The position numbers and the translations under genes were made by a program. The notes under the pieces are model-generated. The model did no database searches. It was not told the DNA's origin and saw nothing but the letters and a program-made list of their open reading frames with translations. Of a DNA stretch of 64,000 bases, positions 26,004 to 34,694 are shown in pieces. Numbering within the stretch: position 1 is the first letter of the stretch; every line of letters begins with the position of its first letter. This stretch comes from UBA1181 sp963654355 (lineage in GTDB: Bacteria > Bacteroidota > Bacteroidia > Bacteroidales > Paludibacteraceae), in assembly GCA_963654355.1 (NCBI GenBank), contig CAVKBM010000003.1, positions 17,063 through 81,062 of the forward strand, in the 5' to 3' direction.

Positions 26004-27740
26004 ATGAAACTAAAAAATAAATTTTTATCAGCTGTTGCGCTTTTACCAGTGGCATTGGGTGGTATGATGGTTTCTTGCGAAGACCACTGTAGCGGATGCA
26101 ACGGTGACATCAACTGTGGTGATTATAAAATCACATCAGTCGCTTCTGCAGACTCTATCAATTCGGCTTTGGGACAGATGTATGCGCAGCAAACGGTTAT
26201 CATCAAGGGTACTGGTCTCTCTACAACAAGAGAGGCCTACTTGGTCGACTCTGTAGGAAACAGATACGCTGTCGAATTGAACCCAACTTTCGTTACAGAT
26301 AACAATGTCATCATCACGATGAAGAGCGATGCCGACTTGATTTCTACTGAAAGTGTCGTTTTGGTTTCACAGGGTGGATGTACTGCTCAGTATGGTATTA
26401 CTAAGCCTGTTGCTGCTCCTTCTATCAAGATGTTCTATTGTGAGTTTGTGCCAGACGGAGGTACGCTTCGTATTGCAGGTTCTGCTTTCTTGGAGGACTT
26501 GGAGAAAAATGATACGTTGAAGGTATGGTTTGAGGAGATTGACGAAACGACAGGAAACCCTAATGGTTCAAGAACTTACGTTGCTCGCGACCAGTTCACT
26601 GTTGCTCACGACCAGTCAGAGTTGTTGATTACTGTTCCTGCTGGATTGCCTAATTCAACGAAGGTGGGTGTTGAAAACTCTCATGGACTTTCTTACTCAT
26701 CAATGAGATTCCGTGATTCAAGAAATATTTGGTTGGATTTTGATTCAGATACAACTCACGCAGGAAACGAGAGTGGAGCTACTTTGGCATACGATAAAAT
26801 GGATAATCCTACGGGTGTTCCTACATGGAGGACAACCGATGCATTGTCAGACAAGGAATATTCAGATATCTTGAATGCGATTGGAGGTTCTTTCCCTGAA
26901 AGTTGTAACAATGATGTTGTTGAGACTGAAACTGGCAATTCTCATAAAAACTTGTATGGTGTATTAGCAATTTCTGATGGTAATGGAAATTTCAAGAAGA
27001 GTGGATATATTTATTATGCACCTTATTCTATGGAACGTCCTGAAGTAAATCTTTTGGGTCAATTCACTAATGAAAATATTGATAATTTGGTCTTGAAGTT
27101 TGAAATTTATGTGCCATCTTCTTTGCCTTGGTATTCTGTTGCATATATTGTTTTCAGTGCATACGGAACTGATGCGACGGATGACAATGATCGCGTTCCT
27201 TATTTGGAAAAATATTATGGTTACGATGGTGACAATGATGTTGAACCAGGACGTTTTTCACGTGACTTAACTTCAAATGTAAAATTGAAGTATGGAAAAA
27301 ATAAGAAATCAGATGATGGCGAAACATTTGTTTGTAATGCTGAATGTGGTACCCCAGGTGCGTGGTTCCATCCGGCTACCGCAGTTGTTGATGAGGAAAG
27401 TGGTAGTTTGGTATCAGCAAATTCATTCTCAACAGATGGTTGGATGACAGTTGCTATTCCTTTAACTTTTGGAGATGGAGGTAACTTTGCATACGCTGTC
27501 TCTGACTACGGTTTCTTGACTCAGTACAAGATGGCTAAGCACTGTGGTCCGTTGAATAAAACAGATTTCTGTAACTTCTATATTGAAGTTGAAGAGCCAG
27601 GAAATATGCAGAAGAAAGCAGGTTTGGGTAACTTAATGTTCCTTGCTGTTGATAATTTCCGTATCGTTCCAGAGGACAACGGTGGTGTTCGCTTCTCTAA
27701 GAATGACGGTCCGACTGCAACTTCTAAATATCCTTACTAA
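26004..27740 (+). CDS. Surface glycan-binding lipoprotein (SGBP-B type) with IPT/TIG domains
   Basis: A lipoprotein of 578 residues; the signal ends MMVSCEDHCSGCNGD, with several Cys just behind the lipid anchor. Two Ig-like IPT/TIG modules follow (QQTVIIKGTGLSTTREAYLV near 60 and GGTLRIAGSAFLED near 155). The C-terminal half, with NIWLDFDSD and a final LAVDNFRIVPEDN, matches the glycan-binding domain of SGBPs seen in xyloglucan and other utilisation loci. It sits 27 bases after susD and ends the operon at a strong terminator. By family precedent it holds glycan at the cell surface for SusCD. No glycoside hydrolase, SusE/F or regulator gene adjoins it. Confidence 0.85.
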   Translation: MKLKNKFLSAVALLPVALGGMMVSCEDHCSGCNGDINCGDYKITSVASADSINSALGQMYAQQTVIIKGTGLSTTREAYLVDSVGNRYAVELNPTFVTDNNVIITMKSDADLISTESVVLVSQGGCTAQYGITKPVAAPSIKMFYCEFVPDGGTLRIAGSAFLEDLEKNDTLKVWFEEIDETTGNPNGSRTYVARDQFTVAHDQSELLITVPAGLPNSTKVGVENSHGLSYSSMRFRDSRNIWLDFDSDTTHAGNESGATLAYDKMDNPTGVPTWRTTDALSDKEYSDILNAIGGSFPESCNNDVVETETGNSHKNLYGVLAISDGNGNFKKSGYIYYAPYSMERPEVNLLGQFTNENIDNLVLKFEIYVPSSLPWYSVAYIVFSAYGTDATDDNDRVPYLEKYYGYDGDNDVEPGRFSRDLTSNVKLKYGKNKKSDDGETFVCNAECGTPGAWFHPATAVVDEESGSLVSANSFSTDGWMTVAIPLTFGDGGNFAYAVSDYGFLTQYKMAKHCGPLNKTDFCNFYIEVEEPGNMQKKAGLGNLMFLAVDNFRIVPEDNGGVRFSKNDGPTATSKYPY

Positions 27741-27761
27741 TATTTAGAGTTTAGATAAATC

Positions 27762-27795
27762 AGGAGGAATGGCTTCGGCTGTTCCTCCTTTTTTG
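27762..27795 (+). terminator. Intrinsic terminator of the sus operon
   Basis: Stem AGGAGGAA (27762-27769) with TTCCTCCT (27782-27789), continued inside by GGC/GCT pairs around a TTCG loop, then TTTTTG. Confidence 0.92.
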
Positions 27796-27827
27796 TTAAA
27801 AAGTTGTTGCCAACTAAATTTTTGATT

Positions 27828-27857
27828 TTGATGACAAGAAAATTTTGTCTATATTTG
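27828..27857 (+). promoter_or_regulatory. Putative promoter of tRNA-Leu
   Basis: TTG (27828-27830) and TATATTTG (27850-27857) are 19 bases apart, a good Bacteroidetes promoter 11 bases before the tRNA. Confidence 0.7.
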
Positions 27858-27868
27858 CAAAGTCTTAA

Positions 27869-27950
27869 GCGGATGTGGCGAAACTGGTAGACGCGCCAGA
27901 CTTAGGATCTGGTGCCGCGAGGCTTGTGGGTTCGAGTCCCGTCATCCGCA
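27869..27950 (+). tRNA. tRNA-Leu (anticodon TAG)
   Basis: An 82-base class II tRNA. Acceptor GCGGATG pairs with CATCCGC, the discriminator is A, the anticodon stem CCAGA/TCTGG holds loop CTTAGGA with anticodon TAG at 27903-27905 (reads CUA and related Leu codons), and a variable arm follows. The T loop is GTTCGAGTC-like. CCA is not encoded. Confidence 0.96.
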
Positions 27951-27960
27951 CAAGGTTGGA

Positions 27961-27990
27961 AAGGAGAGGCTTCGGTTCTCTCCTTTTTCG
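27961..27990 (+). terminator. Intrinsic terminator after tRNA-Leu
   Basis: AAGGAGAG (27961-27968) pairs with CTCTCCTT (27978-27985) around a CTTCGG tetraloop, followed by TTTCG. Confidence 0.85.
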
Positions 27991-28055
27991 TTCTTTTTTT
28001 TGTAACTTTACACCTGTGTTGTATTTGAATATAGAAAATTAATCTCCCCGATAGT

Positions 28056-30719
28056 ATGTCAGACGAATTTGATGAAAAAGATGATGAAGAGTTGGAAGAT
28101 AGCTCTTTAGACGAGACTTTAGAGGATGGCGATTTAGGTGATTCTAAATATCCGATTTCCATTGATAATGATGTTACACATCTGCCGGGTATGATTCAAA
28201 AATGGTATTTGGATTATGCGTCTGCTGTAATCTTAGAGCGTGCTGTCCCTCATATAGAAGATGGATTAAAGCCTGTCCAGCGTCGTATTCTTCATACTAT
28301 GAAGTTGATTGATGATGGTCGTTACGACAAGGTGGCAAATATTATTGGTCAGACAATGCAGTTTCATCCTCATGGAGATGCTTCCATCGGTGGTGCTTTA
28401 GTTACTTTAGGTCAGAAAAATCTGCTGATTGATGCACAAGGAAACTGGGGAAATATCTTGACGGGAGATCAGGCAGCAGCAGCTCGTTATATTGAGGCCC
28501 GACTTTCAAAATTTGCGTTAGATGTTCTTTATAGTCCGAAAATCACGGAGTGGATGTCTTCGTATGATGGGAGAAAGAAAGAGCCTGTTACGTTGCCTGT
28601 GAAGTTTCCTCTTCTTTTGGCACAAGGTGTTGAAGGTATAGCGGTCGGTTTGTCTTCGAAAATATTGCCTCATAATTTCAATGAAATCATAGATGCCGCA
28701 ATAGCCTATTTGAATGGAGAAGATTTCGAGCTTTATCCCGACTTTCAGACGGGTGCTTTAATGGACGTTTCTCGTTACAACGACGGAGAAAGAGGTGGTC
28801 GGTTGCGTATTCGTTCAAAAATATCCAAATTAGATAATAAAACACTGATTATTTCGGATGTTCCATACGGAGTAACGACTGATTCGTTAATGGAGACGAT
28901 TGTATCTGCGAATGATAAGGGAAAAATTAGTATTAAGAAAGTAGAGGACAACACATCTGCGAAGGCTGAGTTGATTGTTCATTTAGCTCCGAACACTTCT
29001 TCCGATAAGACAATTGATGCGCTTTATGCCTTCACTGATTGTGAGGTGAGTGTGTCGCCCAACTGTTGCGTCATCTTCAATGACAAGCCGTTGTTCACCA
29101 ATGTGCATTTCATCTTGAAATATTCTGTGGATCGAACGAAGGATATTTTGGGAAAGGAACTCAATGTGCGTCGTGGTGAACTGTCGGAGCAACTTCATTT
29201 CTGCTCATTAGAGAAAATCTTCATTGAAGAGAGAATTTATAAGGACAAGCAATTTGAGGAGAGTAAGAATGTAGATGCTGCGTTACAACATATTGACAAT
29301 CGTTTGACACCCTACAAGGAGATGTTCATTCGTGAGGTAACGCGCGATGACTTGCTTCGTCTGTTAGAAATCAAAATGGCTAGAATCTTGAAATTCAATT
29401 CAGATAAAGCGGAAGAACAGATTGTCGCACTTAAAAAGCAGATTGAGGATATTGATTATAATTTGGCACATTTGGTTGCCTACACCATTGATTGGTATCG
29501 TACGTTGAAAGAGAAATACGGCTCTATGTACCCTCGTCTGACAGAGATTCGCTCCTTTGAGACTATACAGACGACGAAAGTGGTGGAGGCCAATGAAAAA
29601 CTTTATGTGGATTGGGTGGAAGGCTTTGTCGGCACAGGTTTGAAAAAAGACGAGTATGTATGTAATTGCTCTGATATTGATGATATTATTGTTATCCATA
29701 AGGATGGAAAATATCAAATTTCAAAGGTGACAGAGAAGAAATATTACGGAAAAGACTTGCTGTATGTCAATGTGTTCAAAAAGAATGATAAACGAACGGT
29801 GTACAATGTTTGTTATCGTGATGGAAAAATCGGCGGAACATACATCAAACGTTTCGCCATCACAGGCGTAACACGTGATAAAGAGTATGATATAACACAA
29901 GGAACACCAGGGTCGAAGATACTTTATTTCTCCGCTAATCAAAACGCAGAAGCGGAGGTGATTAAAGTTACGCTGAAACCAAAATTACGGTTGAAAGTTC
30001 CGATATTTGAAAGAGACTTTGGTGATATTGCTATCAAGGGGCGTCAGTCAATGGGTAATATTCTATCAAGAAATGAAGTTCTGAAGATTACACTAAAACA
30101 CAAAGGTTCTTCAACTTTGGGAGGACGTTCGGTATGGTTCGATCGAGATGTCTTGCGACTCAATTATGATGGAAGAGGTGAGTTGTTGGGTGAGTTTCAA
30201 ACAGAAGATAGAATATTGGTAATTACGAAGAAGGGAGAGTATTATCTTTCAGGATTTGACGACACTGTCCACTTTGAGGAGGACGTTATGATTGTAGAGA
30301 AATTTGATCCGAATAAAGTTTGGACAGCCGCACTCTATGATGCTAATGAGGGCTATAAATATATTAAACGCTTTCTTCTTGAAGTTACTAATAAAAAAGT
30401 TAATTTTGTCAGTGATAATCCTAAATCCGTTCTGTTGTTGTTGACAGATACGGTTTATCCTCGCATACAATTGACATTTGGCGGAGTAGATGCACATCGA
30501 GAGCCAATGGTTATTGATGTAGATTCGTTCATCGGAGTTAAAGGGCTAAAGGCAAAGGGAAAGCGTTTGCATACTTGGAATATTGAAAAAATTGAAGAGT
30601 TGAAGCCTACGCGACAGCCAGAACCAAAGACTGTTGAAGAGAATGAAAATAAGGAGGATGAAAATGAAGAAAATGATTCGACAGAACCCGATGAGAATGG
30701 ACAAATGTCTTTGTTTTAA
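28056..30719 (+). CDS. parC: DNA topoisomerase IV subunit A (ParC-like)
   Basis: A type IIA topoisomerase A subunit of 887 residues. After an acidic leader (about 40 residues) the breakage-reunion domain begins with WYLDYASAVILERAVPHIEDGLKPVQRR in family style; the QRDR-like stretch is HPHGDASIGGAL, and the catalytic Tyr is in AAAARYIEARLS. The C-terminal beta-propeller is less conserved and lacks a clear GyrA box (QRRGGKG), which supports ParC over GyrA. The protein ends in a long Glu/Asn-rich tail finishing GQMSLF. The partner ParE gene is not in the window. It is the first of a run parC, TonB-C gene, aroK, guaA with gaps of 12-22 bases. Confidence 0.88.
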   Translation: MSDEFDEKDDEELEDSSLDETLEDGDLGDSKYPISIDNDVTHLPGMIQKWYLDYASAVILERAVPHIEDGLKPVQRRILHTMKLIDDGRYDKVANIIGQTMQFHPHGDASIGGALVTLGQKNLLIDAQGNWGNILTGDQAAAARYIEARLSKFALDVLYSPKITEWMSSYDGRKKEPVTLPVKFPLLLAQGVEGIAVGLSSKILPHNFNEIIDAAIAYLNGEDFELYPDFQTGALMDVSRYNDGERGGRLRIRSKISKLDNKTLIISDVPYGVTTDSLMETIVSANDKGKISIKKVEDNTSAKAELIVHLAPNTSSDKTIDALYAFTDCEVSVSPNCCVIFNDKPLFTNVHFILKYSVDRTKDILGKELNVRRGELSEQLHFCSLEKIFIEERIYKDKQFEESKNVDAALQHIDNRLTPYKEMFIREVTRDDLLRLLEIKMARILKFNSDKAEEQIVALKKQIEDIDYNLAHLVAYTIDWYRTLKEKYGSMYPRLTEIRSFETIQTTKVVEANEKLYVDWVEGFVGTGLKKDEYVCNCSDIDDIIVIHKDGKYQISKVTEKKYYGKDLLYVNVFKKNDKRTVYNVCYRDGKIGGTYIKRFAITGVTRDKEYDITQGTPGSKILYFSANQNAEAEVIKVTLKPKLRLKVPIFERDFGDIAIKGRQSMGNILSRNEVLKITLKHKGSSTLGGRSVWFDRDVLRLNYDGRGELLGEFQTEDRILVITKKGEYYLSGFDDTVHFEEDVMIVEKFDPNKVWTAALYDANEGYKYIKRFLLEVTNKKVNFVSDNPKSVLLLLTDTVYPRIQLTFGGVDAHREPMVIDVDSFIGVKGLKAKGKRLHTWNIEKIEELKPTRQPEPKTVEENENKEDENEENDSTEPDENGQMSLF

Positions 30720-30731
30720 GTCGGATAAGAA

Positions 30732-31424
30732 ATGTGTAGAATGAATAATTCTCATTTGTTGAATAGTCCGTTGAGGTGTGTCTTGCGATTCCTTCGTAAG
30801 TCTGTTTTGGTATTGTCCTTTCTTATATCAACTGTCTTGTTAAAAGCACAGGATTACACGGAGTTTGAAGAACTATATCCTAATTGCCAGGACAATTACG
30901 AATCAAAAATATACGGAGGTACGTATGGAAGCTGGCCTTCAGCTTTAAATCTTCCTGTTTTCCCTCATGGAGGTGATATTGAGTTGACACGATATGTGAG
31001 GAATAACATTGAATATCCGCATGTCGTTGAGTCGTATGAACGCACGGAGGATGGAAAAGATAGCGTAGAGGTGTTGTCGAAGGGCATTGTGGCGGTTCAG
31101 GTTGTGATTGATCGTTGCGGAAAACCGTCTCGTGTCGAAATCATTCAATCTGTCAATGATGCGTATGATGAGGAAGCACTTCGGGTCGCAAGGGGTCTGC
31201 CGACATTCAAGCCTGGTGATCTATATGGGGAGCGTGTGAAAGTGGCGTTGATTATACCATTCTATTTTACTCGTACGAAAATGCCACCTCCACCAGAGAG
31301 CGAGTATGGCGACTTTTGGGGTGATGGAGACAGCGTAGATTGGAGTGAGACAGAGGAAGATGACAGTAGCACGAAGAGTAGTGGTGGAAAATATGATAAC
31401 GTACAATGGGACGATAGTTGGTAA
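30732..31424 (+). CDS. Secreted TonB C-terminal domain protein
   Basis: A protein of 230 residues with a signal peptide or anchor (LRKSVLVLSFLISTVLLKAQ) and then a TonB-C fold at ~75-180: GDIELTRYVRNNIEYPHVV, KGIVAVQVVIDRCGKPSRVE, and NDAYDEEALRVARGLPTFKP are the expected strands. There is no proline-rich periplasmic spacer and the hydrophobic segment looks cleavable (KAQ-D), so it is probably not a classical energy-coupling TonB but one of the many periplasmic TonB-C-like proteins of Bacteroidetes. The C-terminus is Asp/Ser/Trp-rich and disordered. It lies 12 bases behind parC and directly before aroK. Function unknown. Confidence 0.82.
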   Translation: MCRMNNSHLLNSPLRCVLRFLRKSVLVLSFLISTVLLKAQDYTEFEELYPNCQDNYESKIYGGTYGSWPSALNLPVFPHGGDIELTRYVRNNIEYPHVVESYERTEDGKDSVEVLSKGIVAVQVVIDRCGKPSRVEIIQSVNDAYDEEALRVARGLPTFKPGDLYGERVKVALIIPFYFTRTKMPPPPESEYGDFWGDGDSVDWSETEEDDSSTKSSGGKYDNVQWDDSW

Positions 31425-31436
31425 TTGAAAATAGAA

Positions 31437-31952
31437 ATGACATCACCAAAAAGAATATTTTTAGTTGGATATATGGGGTGTGGAAAAACCCATACAGGAA
31501 AGCGTCTGTCTCGTAAATACAAAGTTGATTTTATTGATTTGGATGCTTTTATTGAGCAAAGATTCTTCAAAACAATTTCCAAAATTTTTGAAGAAAAAGG
31601 AGAGTCGGAGTTTCGTAGAATTGAGAAAAATATGTTAGAAGAGGTCTCTCAGTTTGAAAATGTTATCATTTCAACGGGAGGTGGAACAGCATGTTTTTTT
31701 GACAATATGGAGAAGATGAATGAGATGGGGGAGACAGTCTATTTGCAGGCGTCACCACAGGAACTGTTCGACTATCTGAAAAATGCACGCCAAAACCGCC
31801 CCCTTTTAAGAGACAAGACGGATGACGAACTTCTGCGGTTTATTACAGACGCACTAAAAGAACGTGAGCCTTTCTATTTGAAGGCAAAACACGTCGTCGG
31901 AGCGGCAGACGAGTCGGATGTGTTGTTTGACCAACTATTAGCAGATAAATAA
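31437..31952 (+). CDS. aroK: Shikimate kinase
   Basis: A kinase of 171 residues that phosphorylates shikimate at O3 in the aromatic amino acid pathway. Walker A is LVGYMGCGKTHTGKRL, the substrate-binding DLDAFIE (the D-x-D of the family) follows at ~32, GESEFRRIE contains the shikimate-binding Arg, and ISTGGGTACF is the glycine-rich Walker B region. NARQNRPLL is the lid Arg motif. The start is ATG 31437; an in-frame TTG at 31425 overlaps the upstream stop region. It is 12 bases after the TonB-C gene and 22 before guaA, so probably co-transcribed. Confidence 0.95.
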   Translation: MTSPKRIFLVGYMGCGKTHTGKRLSRKYKVDFIDLDAFIEQRFFKTISKIFEEKGESEFRRIEKNMLEEVSQFENVIISTGGGTACFFDNMEKMNEMGETVYLQASPQELFDYLKNARQNRPLLRDKTDDELLRFITDALKEREPFYLKAKHVVGAADESDVLFDQLLADK

Positions 31953-31974
31953 CAGAAAACGAGAATAAAAACTC

Positions 31975-33771
31975 ATGCAAGAGAAAATTATTGTATTGGA
32001 TTTTGGCGGACAGTATGCGCATCTGATAGCGAATCGTGTTCGTCGTTTGGGAGTCTTCACTGAGATAGTTTCGCCAACGGCTTCTGTTGAAGAATTTAAT
32101 GGAGCGAAAGGTATCATTTACAGTGGCGGACCTTCAAGTGTGTATGCGGAAGATGCGCCCGAATATAATCCCGAAATTCTAAATATTCAGGTTCCTAAAT
32201 TAGGAATTTGCTATGGACATCAATTGATGGCTTCTCAGTTAGGGGGTGTTGTCAAGCCTGGAAAAGTCAAGGAGTATGGTATAGCAGATTTGATTCTAAA
32301 AGAGCCTCGGCATCCATTGTTGAAAGACATACCTGTCTCTTCGCCTATGTGGATGAGTCATGGCGACCAAGTGGAGAAACTTCCTGAAGGCTATAAGATT
32401 ATCGCCTCAACAAAAGATTGCGAGATTGCAGCCGTCGCTAACGACAGTAGGAAGATCTATGGTATCCAATTCCACCCAGAGGTTACACATAGTAAATATG
32501 GAATGAAAATTTTGGATAATTTCATTTCAATCTGTGGTTGCGAGCGTACTTGGAACATGAAAAGTTATATGCCTCTGATATCTGAGAAAATCAAGAAGGA
32601 GGTCGGTTCTCGAAAAGTGTTCTTGTTGGTTTCTGGAGGAGTTGACAGTACTGTTGCTTTTGTGTTGCTGAATAGAGTTTTGGGAACAGACCGAGTTCTT
32701 GGCTTACACATCGATAATGGTATGATGCGTATGGATGAGTCGGCAAAGGTTATTGACTTCCTGAAGGCGGAGAATATGCAAAACCTACAGGTGGTGGATG
32801 CAACAGACACTTTTCTGAGTAAATTGAGAGGAGTTACTGCTCCTGAGGTGAAGAGAAAGTCTATCGGGGCAACTTTCTTGGAAGTGAAGGATGTTGAGAT
32901 GAAAAAATTGAACCTTGACCCTAAGGAGTGGATGATTGCGCAAGGAACTATCTATCCTGACACTATTGAGAGTGGAGGAACAAAAAATGCCGATTTGATA
33001 AAAACTCATCATAATCGTGTGAAAGAGGTTATGGATCTGATGGAACAAGGACTCTTGCTTGAGCCATTAGCTGACCTTTACAAGGATGAGGTCCGTATGT
33101 TGGGAGAGGAGTTGGGTATCCCTCATAATTTGGTGTGGAGACATCCATTCCCTGGTCCTGGTTTGGGCGTTCGTTTGCTTTGTTCAGACGGTACGGGTGA
33201 GTTTGCTTCTAACAAAGACGTTGACGGTTTGGAGGCTTACTTGAAAGAACATAATATTGAAGGGAAGGTGTTACCAGTCAAGAGTGTTGGAGTGCAAGGT
33301 GATGGAAGGACTTACGCACAACCATTCTTGTTGACAACTCCAAATCTTACTTGGAAAGAGTGTGAGAAGTACAGCACGGAGTTGGTAAATCGTTTCAAAG
33401 TCATTAATCGCGTGATATGGCAGGTAGGTACTGTTTCAGACGCTATGCCAAAGTTGGTTGAACAATATGCGGAGAAGAGGCATTTTGACTCACTTCGTAA
33501 GTTTGACAACATTTGTACGGAGTTCTTGCAAGAAAATGATTTGTATGAGAAAATTTGGCAAATGCCAGTCGTTCAGTTGCCATTACGTTTGGATGATAAA
33601 CCATGCATAGTAATGCGTCCTGTGAACAGTTCTGAGGCTATGACGGCTAATTTTGCGGAGATAGATCGAAACTTGTTAATGGGATTGTGGGGAAGATTCG
33701 TAGCAGAGGGCGCTGGTTCTCTTTGGTATGACGTAACACATAAACCTCCTGGAACAATTGAATGGGAGTAA
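31975..33771 (+). CDS. guaA: GMP synthase (glutamine-hydrolysing), long form
   Basis: A protein of 598 residues that converts XMP to GMP. The N-terminal class I amidotransferase has GICYGHQ (nucleophile Cys79) and IQFHPEV (His167, Glu169). The ATP-pyrophosphatase P-loop is VSGGVDST at ~219-226. The usual bacterial enzyme is about 510-525 residues; the extra length lies in the C-terminal half (roughly DGTGEFASNKDVDGLEAYL onward to the WQVGTVSDAMPK region), as in the longer forms known from eukaryotes and some bacteria. The end PPGTIEWE matches the family C-terminus. It is the last gene of the parC-aroK run and is followed by a terminator. Confidence 0.95.
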   Translation: MQEKIIVLDFGGQYAHLIANRVRRLGVFTEIVSPTASVEEFNGAKGIIYSGGPSSVYAEDAPEYNPEILNIQVPKLGICYGHQLMASQLGGVVKPGKVKEYGIADLILKEPRHPLLKDIPVSSPMWMSHGDQVEKLPEGYKIIASTKDCEIAAVANDSRKIYGIQFHPEVTHSKYGMKILDNFISICGCERTWNMKSYMPLISEKIKKEVGSRKVFLLVSGGVDSTVAFVLLNRVLGTDRVLGLHIDNGMMRMDESAKVIDFLKAENMQNLQVVDATDTFLSKLRGVTAPEVKRKSIGATFLEVKDVEMKKLNLDPKEWMIAQGTIYPDTIESGGTKNADLIKTHHNRVKEVMDLMEQGLLLEPLADLYKDEVRMLGEELGIPHNLVWRHPFPGPGLGVRLLCSDGTGEFASNKDVDGLEAYLKEHNIEGKVLPVKSVGVQGDGRTYAQPFLLTTPNLTWKECEKYSTELVNRFKVINRVIWQVGTVSDAMPKLVEQYAEKRHFDSLRKFDNICTEFLQENDLYEKIWQMPVVQLPLRLDDKPCIVMRPVNSSEAMTANFAEIDRNLLMGLWGRFVAEGAGSLWYDVTHKPPGTIEWE

Positions 33772-33801
33772 AGCAATGATAACATTGAGATAAATAAGAA
33801 A

Positions 33802-33838
33802 ATAGGTTGAATCAAACAGGTTCAACCTATCTCTTTTT
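33802..33838 (+). terminator. Intrinsic terminator of guaA
   Basis: A perfect ten-base stem ATAGGTTGAA (33802-33811) with TTCAACCTAT (33821-33830), then CTCTTTTT. Confidence 0.9.
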
Positions 33839-33880
33839 GGGGTTGATGTAAAACAGGAGAAAAACAAAAAACACAGGTTA

Positions 33881-34297
33881 TTATCGCTTATTGAATATGA
33901 AACTCAATCCTTGCTTTTCGTATTGCGAAAATTTGTGGTCCGAACTGATAAGAGGAATCTTGTCTGAAATCGCTTGCGCTATGATTAGCCGGTCAAACGG
34001 GTCTTTGTGGTCTCCGTATAAAGGAAGATGCGATAATGCATTCAGATGCTTTGTTGTAGTATGTGCAATGAAAATTTCGTTGTCTTTTAACCATTGAATC
34101 ACCTCCGTCGCAACAACATTCTTTTGCTCCATTTTTCCAATCTGAAATAGATTGATAAGTTCATGAACACATACTGAACTAGTATAGAATGTGTTTTCAT
34201 AAGAAGAGAACAATCTATAAACATCTGAAGATATTTCTTTCTTCCCAATTCCTGTTATCAGAAAAACAAGAATGTTGGTGTCTAAATAAAACCTCAT
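33881..34297 (-). CDS. PIN-domain toxin of a VapBC-like pair
   Basis: A PIN-domain ribonuclease of 138 residues. The acidic metal-binding residues are visible: Asp6 in MRFYLDTNILVFL, Glu in SVCVHELINLF, Asp in KDPFDRLIIAQA and Asp in ISSDHKF. VapC toxins cleave tRNA or rRNA and are blocked by the cognate antitoxin. The gene start (ATG 34297-34295) overlaps the stop of the upstream small gene (TGA 34296-34294) in an ATGA, the arrangement expected for a toxin translated after its antitoxin. Its exact RNA target cannot be predicted. Confidence 0.87.
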   Translation of the reverse strand: MRFYLDTNILVFLITGIGKKEISSDVYRLFSSYENTFYTSSVCVHELINLFQIGKMEQKNVVATEVIQWLKDNEIFIAHTTTKHLNALSHLPLYGDHKDPFDRLIIAQAISDKIPLISSDHKFSQYEKQGLSFIFNKR

Positions 34298-34455
34298 TTT
34301 AGAACAGCTCTCATATCAACAATCCTTGCGAACCCTTCTCTTCCTTCTTCAGATATTAGCCATTCTCCAATCTTGCTCAGCTTCTTTCCTTTCTTCTTTT
34401 CCTCCATCAGGTATTCACGCATTGTCATGCTACTTTCTTTTTCTTTCTTACTCAT
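34294..34455 (-). CDS. Small antitoxin-like protein upstream of the PIN toxin
   Basis: A 53-residue, highly charged protein starting MSKKEKESSMTMREYLMEEK and ending ARIVDMRAVLK. No recognised DNA-binding fold is visible, but its size, the ATGA overlap with the PIN gene and its position directly upstream support an antitoxin role. The C-terminal WLISEEGREGFARIV could be the toxin-wrapping segment; that is inference. A TAAATTTG box on the minus strand lies 31 bases upstream. Confidence 0.72.
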   Translation of the reverse strand: MSKKEKESSMTMREYLMEEKKKGKKLSKIGEWLISEEGREGFARIVDMRAVLK

Positions 34456-34485
34456 GTTAATCTCGTTTTGTTAAACAATCAGGTG

Positions 34486-34493
34486 CAAATTTA
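34486..34493 (-). promoter_or_regulatory. Putative -7 box of the VapBC-like operon
   Basis: TAAATTTG on the minus strand, 31 bases before the antitoxin start; no clear -33 box. Confidence 0.4.
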
Positions 34494-34504
34494 TAAAATC
34501 CTCT

Positions 34505-34537
34505 AAAAAGAAAGAGATAGAAAATAAATTCTATCTC
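34505..34537 (-). terminator. Intrinsic terminator after tRNA-Met
   Basis: Arms GAGATAGAA (34514-34522) and TTCTATCTC (34529-34537) form a perfect nine-base stem; on the minus strand it is followed by TTTCTTTTT. Confidence 0.88.
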
Positions 34538-34540
34538 CTG

Positions 34541-34614
34541 TAGCGGGGACGAGAATTGAACTCGTGACCTCCGGGTTATGAATCCGACGCTCTAACCAAC
34601 TGAGCTACCCCGCC
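34541..34614 (-). tRNA. tRNA-Met (anticodon CAT)
   Basis: A 74-base tRNA. Acceptor GGCGGGG pairs with CCCCGCT (first pair G-U), discriminator A. The anticodon loop is TTCATAA with CAT at 34580-34578. The D arm AGCTCAGTTGGTTAGAGC and T loop TTCAATT are normal. The lack of three consecutive G-C pairs in the anticodon stem argues for the elongator rather than the initiator; a lysidine-modified Ile tRNA cannot be excluded. Confidence 0.94.
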
Positions 34615-34651
34615 ATACTTTTATGTAGCAATTCATTTCTGAATCGCGGTG

Positions 34652-34683
34652 CAAAGATATGCAATCAATATGTAACAACCAAA
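34652..34683 (-). promoter_or_regulatory. Putative promoter of tRNA-Met
   Basis: On the minus strand TATCTTTG (34659-34652) with TTTG (34683-34680) 20 bases upstream. Confidence 0.6.
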
Positions 34684-34694
34684 TTTCGGGGGAC

